Source: an uncultured Lachnospiraceae bacterium (GTDB lineage: Bacteria > Bacillota_A > Clostridia > Lachnospirales > Lachnospiraceae). From it: a stretch of 9,566 bases of DNA. The notes under the pieces are model-generated. The model was given only the letters and a program-made list of their open reading frames with translations, did no database searches and was not told where the DNA came from. The stretch covers positions 1,335-10,900 of the forward strand of contig CAJUFW010000117.1 in NCBI GenBank assembly GCA_910585655.1, read 5' to 3'. Positions 1 through 6,019 of this stretch are shown here, piece after piece; within the stretch, counting starts at the first letter, position 1, and the number at the start of each line of letters is the position of its first letter. The position numbers and the translations under genes are program-made.

Positions 1-628
1 AAAGGTAGGCTAACGTGTCAGCGCCTTGACGAATCGGCAGAATCGGGACGTTTCCCTCTTCTTTTAGCTGAAGGATGGTCTGAATGGAAAGAAAGCCCCT
101 GGTCAGAAGGGAGTTTAATCCTGGAAAGGATGCCAAAAACTGGGAACGGTCATGATGTAGCTGATAGCAGATCATAGAATATCCTGCATTGAGCAAAATA
201 ACCGAGGTATTCAGCATAGAAGCACCCAGTTCAATCAATGATTGGAGATTGTTTTTCTGCAGTCCAAGCAAAGCAAAACGCTGGCTCCAATGCCGCCATG
301 CCATTAACGTATCATTTAAAATATTGTATAAAGTATAAATATCCTGATCCGAAAGAAGAATATTGCAGGAAAAACATTCTAAATCGCTATGACGCACACC
401 TTCTGCCTCCGTCAGCAAAAACAAAGCCGGATAGTTTTCCGTAATCTGCGCCAGCAGCGGCTGTGCCGCCTGCCAGGAACCGACGTAAACCGCGGACGGG
501 CGAAGTGTGGGGGCGGGAGTAGTATCGCAGATATAAATATATTCCATATCCGGAAAGGAAGGCTGCGGAACGTGCTTGTCCAAAAGGGAAAGGGAAGCAT
601 ATTCGGTCAAAATACTGATTTTCTGCAT
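1..628 (-). CDS. PucR-like transcriptional regulator, N-terminal part (runs off the left edge)
   Basis: The reverse strand is open from an ATG at 626-628 to base 1, giving about 209 residues without a stop; the C-terminal end lies outside the window. The start is backed by AAAGGA (639-644) ten bases upstream and a good promoter further up. Residues 1-105 form a mixed alpha/beta region. Around residues 122-150 comes a segment (LQSLIELGASMLNTSVILL, then NAGYSMICYQ) that resembles the start of the GAF-like sensory domain in PucR/CdaR-type regulators of Clostridia, where a line such as NPVFLVDSSFKILA is usual. In that family a C-terminal helix-turn-helix of the HTH_30 type follows, which cannot be seen here. 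It is divergent from the esterase at 883, which it may control; the shared intergenic region carries repeated TTTGCAC half-sites. The family call is from pattern memory and the ligand is unknown. Confidence 0.72.
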   Translation of the reverse strand, partial: MQKISILTEYASLSLLDKHVPQPSFPDMEYIYICDTTPAPTLRPSAVYVGSWQAAQPLLAQITENYPALFLLTEAEGVRHSDLECFSCNILLSDQDIYTLYNILNDTLMAWRHWSQRFALLGLQKNNLQSLIELGASMLNTSVILLNAGYSMICYQLHHDRSQFLASFPGLNSLLTRGFLSIQTILQLKEEGNVPILPIRQGADTLAYL

Positions 629-640
629 GACTTATAAGTC
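629..640. promoter_or_regulatory. 12-bp perfect palindrome between RBS and start codon
   Basis: GACTTATAAGTC is its own reverse complement and lies directly against the ATG of the PucR-like gene (626-628), sharing two bases with its AAAGGA ribosome binding site (639-644). In RNA it could form only a 4-bp stem, so a DNA operator is more likely than an RNA switch. Its function is unknown and it may be chance. Confidence 0.35.
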
Positions 641-654
641 CTTTCTATGTATCG

Positions 655-724
655 TTTGCACAATCCTCTGGCAAAGCCAAATGGTGTCTTTCCTATTATA
701 ATACAGTCTGGCTATTCGTGCAAG
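655..724. promoter_or_regulatory. Inverted pair of TTTGCAC-type half-sites (distal pair)
   Basis: TTTGCAC stands at 655-661 and the near-complement GTGCAAG at 718-724. The right copy covers the -35 element of the leftward regulator promoter, while the left copy lies in the leader just downstream of the expected transcription start. A protein bound to both could repress the regulator gene. A short inverted repeat, TGGCAAAGCCA (669-679), lies between them. The reading as an operator is inference. Confidence 0.4.
695..723 (-). promoter_or_regulatory. Sigma-A-like promoter of the PucR-like gene
   Basis: On the reverse strand the -10 is a perfect TATAAT (plus-strand ATTATA, 695-700). A weak -35, TTGCAC (718-723), lies 17 bases upstream. 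The expected transcript starts near 688 and would have a leader of about 60 bases. The -35 overlaps a half-site of the repeated TTTGCAC motif, which fits autoregulation. Confidence 0.6.
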
Positions 725-784
725 CCTGCCCGGAGAAATTTGGCTCTAAGATGGCTTTAGAAAGAACGATTGGTCAGTGGGCAG

Positions 785-817
785 TTTGCACCGGCAAAAA
801 AAAGATTTCTGTGCAAA
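785..817. promoter_or_regulatory. Inverted pair TTTGCAC / GTGCAAA (proximal pair, candidate operator)
   Basis: TTTGCAC (785-791) and its exact complement GTGCAAA (811-817) are separated by 19 bases, so the arms are 26 bp apart centre to centre, or about 2.5 helical turns. They lie just upstream of the possible promoter of the esterase gene, where an activator would bind. Two more half-sites sit at 655-661 and 718-724. That the PucR-like protein binds here is inference. Confidence 0.45.
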
Positions 818-826
818 AAGTACATG

Positions 827-853
827 TTGAAAAAAAGCCGGCTGGGATATGAT
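827..853 (+). promoter_or_regulatory. Possible weak promoter of the esterase gene
   Basis: TTGAAA (827-832) and TATGAT (848-853) match the consensus reasonably, but the gap is only 15 bases, which is short for a sigma-A promoter and would suit one helped by an activator. The spacer holds an 8-bp palindrome, AGCCGGCT (836-843). This is the best candidate seen ahead of the gene, but it is uncertain. Confidence 0.3.
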
Positions 854-882
854 AAGGGAATAAAAAATAGGAGGGGCGCACA

Positions 883-1692
883 ATGGCAGTAGTCAAGATG
901 AATTTTCTTTCTAAAATGTTGGGGATGCAGACGAATGTGACAATCGTACTTCCGACGTTTCGCTTTTCGGACATTATGGAAGGAGAGAAAAATTTTTACA
1001 GACAGGGAATGAAATATCAGGTGTTGTGGCTGTTACACGGTGGCGCAGGGGATGATTCGGACTACCTGCATTTTTCTAATATTGTGCGCTATGCAGAGGC
1101 GCACCGGCTGGCGGTGGTGATGCCGGCAGGCTTTAACCAAAGCTATACCGACGATCCGGAGGGACCAAAGTACTTCCGTTATATCGTGGATGAACTGCCG
1201 GAAATGCTGCAGGCGTTGTATCCGTTTTCCGAAAGACGCGAAGACAATTTTGTAGGCGGTCTTTCAATGGGCGCGCACGGCGCTATGAAATGCGCCGTGA
1301 TGAGACCGGAACACTATGCGGCAGCCCTGGTGATGTCAGGTGCATCCAGAGATCCGGACAATCCGGCAGGAGAAAGCGTTTCGCGTTCGATTATGATGCC
1401 AAAACGTCTGGCTCAGGAGGTCAAAGGAAGTGAGAACGATGTGTATTCCTTTGCTGTTCGTAATGTCGAGGAAGGAAAACCACTGCCGGAATTTTTCTTT
1501 ACCTGTGGGGACAAGGACTTTACGCTGGAACGAGCGCAGTATGCGGCGCGCTTTTTAAAGGAATTAGGCTATCCGGTATACAGTGAATGGGTATCGGGTT
1601 ATACGCATGAATGGGACTTTTGGGATCGAACACTGAAAAAGGCAATAGAGGAATGGCTGCCGATCCGCCATGAAATCATTTATCCATTGTAA
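883..1692 (+). CDS. Esterase of the EstA/FrmB family (alpha/beta hydrolase, PF00756-like)
   Basis: This 269-residue alpha/beta hydrolase is related to tributyrin/acetyl esterases and S-formylglutathione hydrolases. The oxyanion-side motif LLHGGAGDDSDY is at residues 50-61, the nucleophile elbow GLSMG at 126-130 (Ser128), the likely acid Asp212 in CGDKDF, and the catalytic His242 in GYTHEWDFW; all three triad parts are present. Family length is usually 250-280, so it seems complete. No signal peptide or membrane segment is seen, so it should act in the cytoplasm on small acyl or acetyl esters. AGGAGG (869-874) lies 8 bases before the ATG and fixes the start. It is divergent from the PucR-like regulator and was perhaps controlled by it. 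Its 3' end overlaps the end of the opposite-strand MFS pseudogene by 17 bases. The exact substrate cannot be told from sequence. Confidence 0.85.
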   Translation: MAVVKMNFLSKMLGMQTNVTIVLPTFRFSDIMEGEKNFYRQGMKYQVLWLLHGGAGDDSDYLHFSNIVRYAEAHRLAVVMPAGFNQSYTDDPEGPKYFRYIVDELPEMLQALYPFSERREDNFVGGLSMGAHGAMKCAVMRPEHYAAALVMSGASRDPDNPAGESVSRSIMMPKRLAQEVKGSENDVYSFAVRNVEEGKPLPEFFFTCGDKDFTLERAQYAARFLKELGYPVYSEWVSGYTHEWDFWDRTLKKAIEEWLPIRHEIIYPL

Positions 1693-2663
1693 GCGGATTT
1701 CTGGAAGCTTCGTAAACCGAGGCGTTTACCTGCCCTGGGAGAAAGATTAAAAAGAACATACTAAAGAATCCAACCAGGGCAAGCAGTACCACGGCAAGGC
1801 GGTAAGGTATCCATTGCCCAAGAACTCCGGCAGCTAGTTGAAAGAAAACGCAGCAGCAAATCCATTCCGTTATAAACGGTATAGACAAATTTGGTAAAAT
1901 GATAACGCTTTTTTTCCGGGATTTCCTTTTGATATTGCCACAAGCCGCCGAGAAAACGTCCTATCATTTCAGCACTTCGTAAAAAGCCTAACATCGTGAC
2001 GGTCAGTCCTGGCATCGTCTGGTAATAGGCTTGTGTAAGGATTGCCGTCCCGTCGCCGCAGCCCTGTTCGCATTCCTTTGTCTGCGCTTCCGGGATACCA
2101 AGCTCTACCAAAACGGAAAGCACCGTAAGCAGCGTAACCAGATAAAAAATCTGTGCCATGGAAATTTCTTTGTATAAAAAGGCAGCAAAAGGCGACATAG
2201 CAATAGCAATAAAAGGATAGATGGTATTGCTGACCGCATAGCCTTTTTGTTCTAAACCGGCGGGAATCAGACTGGGATACCATGCCTGATAGGCGAGGCG
2301 GCAGCAGGCGGAGATAGAGCCGATGATAAGAACAAAGGCGAGATAAAGCGGATAGTGAAAGGCATGTCGGCTGACGAACAGCCCCATTGCCAGGTAAAAA
2401 AGGGCAGTAGCGCTGTCTAACCCTACAATCCAGGTCTTTTTTCGCCCTCGCTCCACAAAGGGAGCCGCTAGAAGCGGCAGAAGAACGTCTGGTAAAATGC
2501 CGCAGACCAGCACAAGAGAAGAAAGCAACGTAGAGCCGGTCTGATCAAAGACCAAAAGGCTGATCGGCAGATTCATGGCTTCCCCGCCGATTGCATTGAG
2601 AATGGTAGCGATGGTAGTTCTGGAAAAACCAGCCGTCCAAAGCGTTTGTTTTGTTTGTTTCAT
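1676..2663 (-). pseudogene. Decayed MFS transporter (frameshift and apparent internal deletions)
   Basis: Reading starts at ATG 2661-2663 with AAGGAGA about nine bases upstream. About 190 residues then look like the first half of a Major Facilitator protein: six hydrophobic segments, and a loop 2-3 motif remnant ERGRKKT (residues 71-77). The second half is damaged. Near residues 200-205 (about nt 2045-2065) the text jumps from the central loop to what looks like the end of TM7 (YYQTMPGL), so a loop and most of a helix appear lost. At residues 267-273 the frame breaks. Dropping one A from the AAAA at 1845-1848 joins MDLLLRF to FQLAAGVLGQWIPYR and the reading ends at 1676. Even repaired, it is about 328 residues against a usual 400 or so, with a helix pair missing at that junction. 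Without the repair, translation stops at 1761 after 300 residues. The original substrate is unknown, perhaps a drug or metabolite. The size and place of the losses are inferred from memory of homologues. Confidence 0.68.
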
Positions 2664-2701
2664 AAAAGAAATCTCCTTTCTGTATGGTTGTTTTCTTCTT
2701 T

Positions 2702-2730
2702 AGTATAAAATCAGAAAAAGAGAATGTAAA
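2702..2730 (-). promoter_or_regulatory. Strong sigma-A-like promoter of the MFS pseudogene
   Basis: On the reverse strand TTTACA (plus-strand TGTAAA, 2725-2730) and TATACT (plus-strand AGTATA, 2702-2707) each match the consensus at five of six positions, with an ideal 17-base spacer. The transporter therefore had its own promoter and did not depend only on read-through from the regulator gene upstream. Confidence 0.65.
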
Positions 2731-2811
2731 ACGCTTTGTTTTGGGAAAATCAGCTTCTAAAAAAGGTAGAGAAAGAGCCATTTATATAATCACTCAGGAA
2801 AATGTTAAATT

Positions 2812-4016
2812 TCAGGAAGTTTCGTTGAGTTTATGTTCCAGCATAGCCTGAAATTCCAGAGCTTTTTTATATTTTCGTTGCTTGCTGCAAGCTGCCAGCA
2901 TAACGTTTTTATATTGATAGAGAAATCCAAAGTGGCGTTCTTTTTCCAGAACAGAGAAAAGGCGATCCAACAGCTCCAAATAGTCGGGACGCGCAAGAAA
3001 ATCCGGCAGACATTCCATCTTTAGTTCCTCATACATAAGATGATCGGATAATGAGGCGCTTTCCCGTAAAAAGGCTTCCATACTCTGCAGATAAGGGCGG
3101 GAACGGTCGTATTCTTTTTGACGAATATAAAGCATGGCTTTTTTGTGCCATAGCAAAAAATACTCCGTTTCTGTTATCTGGCTGAGGCAGTCAAGGGCAA
3201 GGGAATAGTTGCCGGACGTCAGATAAGAGGCGCCCAGGTTATAATAGATATCATTGGAAAAACAGCTCCACCAGCCGGTATTTTGCAGCAGGCAGCGGAC
3301 GCGTTGATAGTCAGCTTCGGCTCCAGTTGATGGACGATATGGTATTGCTGCGTGGTATAGTAGCCGTGGAGCAGACTGCGGAGTCCCAAAGAGTTGCTAA
3401 GTCCTTCGCTGGCATGTTGACAAAGAGTAAAACAGGTTTGGTTATCCGGCTCTTCTGGCATCAGAATCAGACAATAGTAGGCATATTGTTCACGGCTCAT
3501 ATGCCCGGTCAGTTTTTCCAAAACAGCCAAAAGCTGGTCGATGGAATCGGGAGCCTCTGATTCTGTAAAAACGGTTGCTTTGGAACCAACAGCTGCCTGG
3601 GAGCCGGAAGAAGAGGCGTCAAAAGGAACTGCGTTTTGGGAAAGCGGTCTACGCTCGTCAAGGCAGAAAAAGAGCAGATAATCAAGAGCAAGAGGAGACC
3701 AAAGCAGTCGTTTTTTCAGAGCTTTTAGGCATGTCACGTCTGCTTCCGGGACTAAACCATACCGAATACTGGAAAAATAGTGGGAAAGCCGGGCTTGATT
3801 TTCTGCGATGAGACAGGAATCGGTTTCGTATACGATTCCCAGTCTGGCGAACAAAAGCGCGAGTAAGGACGGTTCCGGATTAGCCTGTCCCCGTTCGATT
3901 TTGCTAAGATAAGAAACCGTACAGATGCCGTGGCAGATTTCCTTCTGCCCCTTGTTCTGGCGGACACGCTCCATACGGAGCAGAAGACCGGAGGGATTTT
4001 GCGATGTTGGATTCAT
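2812..4016 (-). pseudogene. XRE-type HTH regulator with TPR-like C-terminal part, split by a frameshift
   Basis: The start is ATG 4014-4016, chosen because AAGGAGG (4024-4030) lies seven bases upstream; an in-frame ATG at 4070 would place this site inside the gene. Residues 11-63 form an XRE helix-turn-helix (LLLRMERVRQNKGQKEICHG, then VSYLSKIERGQANPEPS). An alpha-helical region like the TPR bundles of Rgg/PlcR-type sensors follows, which bind peptides in known members. After HIVHQL (residue 231, nt 3324) the frame changes: the continuation AEADYQRVRCLLQNTG, NDIYYNLGASYLTSGNY and so on to TGA 2812-2814 is in another frame, as if one base were lost near 3320-3326. Otherwise the product ends at 3219 with an unrelated tail. 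The repaired length is about 400 residues, normal for the family. Residues 121-160 form a Ser/Ala-rich linker unusual between helical repeats. No slippery heptamer is seen, so programmed shifting is unlikely; sequencing error remains possible. It probably controlled the MFS gene behind it. Confidence 0.7.
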
Positions 4017-4040
4017 AGGAGAACCTCCTTTTTTGGGGAT

Positions 4041-4070
4041 ATTGTAGCATGAAGGAGTTAGGCTTGGCAA
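4041..4070 (-). promoter_or_regulatory. Promoter of the XRE-TPR regulator
   Basis: On the reverse strand TTGCCA (plus-strand TGGCAA, 4065-4070) lies 18 bases before TACAAT (plus-strand ATTGTA, 4041-4046). The -10 is preceded by TGC, giving an extended -10 element. Both hexamers match five of six consensus bases. The transcript would start near 4034 and carry a short leader with the AAGGAGG site. Confidence 0.62.
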
Positions 4071-4133
4071 GACGTGGTTTTAAGTAAGAAGTATTTTTCA
4101 ATCAAAAATGTAGTTAGAAGGAGGATAAAAAAT

Positions 4134-5918
4134 ATGAACAAATTTTCCAGAGAACGAGTAAAAGGCTTTTTGCATACCGATGGCAGAAGAATGGTCAATG
4201 GGAAGGGAGAAACTGTTGTGCTACGGGGCTGGGGTGCAGGAAACTGGGCGAATCCGGAAGGGTTTATGATCGGTATTCAGCAGGGATTTGGCGGAGGAAT
4301 GGAGCTTGGAAAGTTCGCTCTGCCGGGGCGCTTTGACCGGGGCAGGAGTATGGACGCGGCGATCCGTGAGCTGTGCGGCAGTGAATATGCGGAGGGTTTT
4401 TGGAGCCAATGGACGAGAAATCATCTGGGAGAAGGTGACATTCGGGAAATGGCAGAGCAGGGATACAATTCGATCAGACTTCCGGTGACGGCATGGCTGT
4501 TTTTACCGGAGGAGCCGGAAATCTGCTTCCGGGAGGACAGCTTTGCGATGTTAGATCAGGTCTTGGACTGGTGTGAGAAATACCGGATTTATGCGATCCT
4601 GGATTTGCACGGCGCGCCGGGGGGACAGTCGGCTCTGCCATGCGACGATGGGATTGATACTGTTCCGCATTTGTTTTTGGAGCCGGAAAGCAGAGAGCGG
4701 GCGATACTGCTGTGGGAGGAATTTGCCAGAAGGTATCGGGACAGATGGATCGTCGGTGGTTATGATCTGTTAAACGAGCCGCTTTCCGGTCCGGGCTGGG
4801 AGCATTTGATACCGGATTTGGCTGCCTTTTATGAGGAACTGATAGCCCGGATACGGATGATTGATAAAAACCATATGCTGACTTTAGAGGGAGCCGGTTT
4901 TTCTATGGATATGGATATTTTTGACCGTCCATACGATCCGCAGTGTAACAATTGGTGTATTCATACGCATTATTATGGATTTTCTCCGGAGCCGCGGGAT
5001 TTGTACCGCTTCCTGGATTCCAGTCTGCGCTGGAATGTTCCGGTCTGGATTGGCGAGGGTGGTTCCGATCCGGTGTCCAATTCGATTTATTATGAAATGG
5101 CAGCAAAACTGGACATCGGCTATGCGCTTTGGTCATGGAAATCGGCGGCTGACCGAGAGGGACGGGGAAACGGAGCAGTATTGTACCCATTGCCGGAGGG
5201 CTGGGAAGCGATTGTGGAATATGCCGTAAAAGGAGGTCCACGTCCATCCTATCAGGAGGCGCAACGGATACTGGACACCATGTTAGAGAATATTTGCTTT
5301 GAACATTGCCAGGTACAAAAGGAACGAGCGCGTTATAATCTAAGACAGCCAGGCATTACCCTTCCGGCAGCCGGCTTTGATTATGATCCGGTGCCGGGAG
5401 CCGTTAGCAAAGGGGAATGGAACTATGGTAATGTCTTTGGCTTCCGTACCGAGGAGCGGATCAAGCTGGTGCTGCGTCCGGGAGCGAAGCCGCCGAAAAA
5501 GGCAATTATACCGAAACCAGGCAGACCGGATAACCGTCCGGATCCGTTGAAGGATTTGTGGGTAGAGCTGGCAGAGGGAGAGTACGTAAGCTATACGATC
5601 CGGGAAGTAACGGAAGGTTGTAAGGCGACGGTATGGATCAGAGGCAGGGCAGAGACAGGCAGTCAGATTCAGGTAAGTGTCAGAAAGCCGGAAGATGGTA
5701 CGGCAGAGGGAACGCCTTTTGCAGAAAATACACCTATAGAAGAGGAAGTTTTGTTTTCCGAGGAAACCTGTGAGCGTCAGCTCATGAACTTACCGGCTGG
5801 CGAAGCCTGGGAGGTTCGGATTTTCGTGACGAAGGGCTGCGTACAGATAGAAAAAATAGCATTTTCTTTTCTATCCGCAAAAAATAGACATTCCAGTGAA
5901 ATGTCAGACAAAAAGTGA
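4134..5918 (+). CDS. GH5-like glycoside hydrolase with C-terminal beta-rich domain, cytoplasmic
   Basis: The start is ATG 4134, with AAGGAGG (4118-4124) nine bases upstream; the in-frame ATG at 4074 has no such site and would add a charged, unconserved 20-residue tail. The protein has 594 residues. Residues 20-385 are a TIM-barrel glycosidase of the GH5 (clan A) type. An early LRGWGAGNW (30-38) is followed by the conserved Arg in SIRLPV (Arg115), DLHGAPGGQ (157-165), the acid/base Glu215 in DLLNEP, HTHYY (277-281), the nucleophile Glu308 in VWIGEGG, and ALWSWKSA near 331-338. The LHGAPG motif resembles exo-beta-1,3-glucanases and some beta-glucosidases and rutinosidases of the family. A Pro/Lys-rich linker (449-472) leads to a beta-rich domain (about 474-580, EYVSYTIREV) that may be a CBM6/35-like sandwich. 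No signal peptide is present, so it likely acts on small imported glycosides. It is followed by a carboxylesterase with no clear terminator between. The exact substrate is unknown. Confidence 0.82.
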   Translation: MNKFSRERVKGFLHTDGRRMVNGKGETVVLRGWGAGNWANPEGFMIGIQQGFGGGMELGKFALPGRFDRGRSMDAAIRELCGSEYAEGFWSQWTRNHLGEGDIREMAEQGYNSIRLPVTAWLFLPEEPEICFREDSFAMLDQVLDWCEKYRIYAILDLHGAPGGQSALPCDDGIDTVPHLFLEPESRERAILLWEEFARRYRDRWIVGGYDLLNEPLSGPGWEHLIPDLAAFYEELIARIRMIDKNHMLTLEGAGFSMDMDIFDRPYDPQCNNWCIHTHYYGFSPEPRDLYRFLDSSLRWNVPVWIGEGGSDPVSNSIYYEMAAKLDIGYALWSWKSAADREGRGNGAVLYPLPEGWEAIVEYAVKGGPRPSYQEAQRILDTMLENICFEHCQVQKERARYNLRQPGITLPAAGFDYDPVPGAVSKGEWNYGNVFGFRTEERIKLVLRPGAKPPKKAIIPKPGRPDNRPDPLKDLWVELAEGEYVSYTIREVTEGCKATVWIRGRAETGSQIQVSVRKPEDGTAEGTPFAENTPIEEEVLFSEETCERQLMNLPAGEAWEVRIFVTKGCVQIEKIAFSFLSAKNRHSSEMSDKK

Positions 5919-5929
5919 AAAAGTGAACC

Positions 5930-5958
5930 TTTTCAAGACAGATGTTTTCCGCTAAAAT
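5930..5958 (+). promoter_or_regulatory. Possible promoter ahead of the carboxylesterase
   Basis: TTTTCA (5930-5935) and TAAAAT (5953-5958) are 17 bases apart. The -10 matches five of six positions and the -35 four of six. The -10 lies within a small inverted repeat, TTTCC ... GGAAA (5946-5963). The esterase could thus be made both from the glycosidase transcript and on its own. Confidence 0.42.
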
Positions 5959-6019
5959 GGAAAGGTAAAACAGAATAGTTGACGGATGAGACCAAAGTGT
6001 ATAAAGGGGTGGATATAAA

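Noticed and set aside
389..637. Plus-strand small open frame opposite the PucR-like gene
   Set aside because: The reverse strand gives a continuous 209-residue frame with RBS, promoter and family-like text, so this is a shadow.
1712..1729. GTAAAC-N6-GTTTAC hairpin shortly after the esterase stop codon
   Set aside because: Only a 6-bp AT-rich stem, no T-run afterwards, and it lies within the coding remnant of the opposite MFS pseudogene; not called as a terminator.
2725..2740. Core AAAACGCTTT resembling a CcpA cre site over the -35 of the MFS promoter
   Set aside because: The centre fits the consensus but the outer positions do not (several mismatches), so catabolite control is not claimed.
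4074..4133. Upstream in-frame ATG for the GH5-like gene
   Set aside because: It has no ribosome binding site, and the extra 20 residues are basic and unlike the family; AAGGAGG at 4118-4124 points to ATG 4134.
4604..4610. A further TTTGCAC copy inside the GH5-like gene
   Set aside because: It encodes part of the conserved DLHGAPG motif and is explained by the protein sequence.
5979..6005. TTGACG and TATAAA as a second promoter for the carboxylesterase
   Set aside because: The spacer is only 15 bases and the -10 overlaps the ribosome binding site region, leaving almost no leader.
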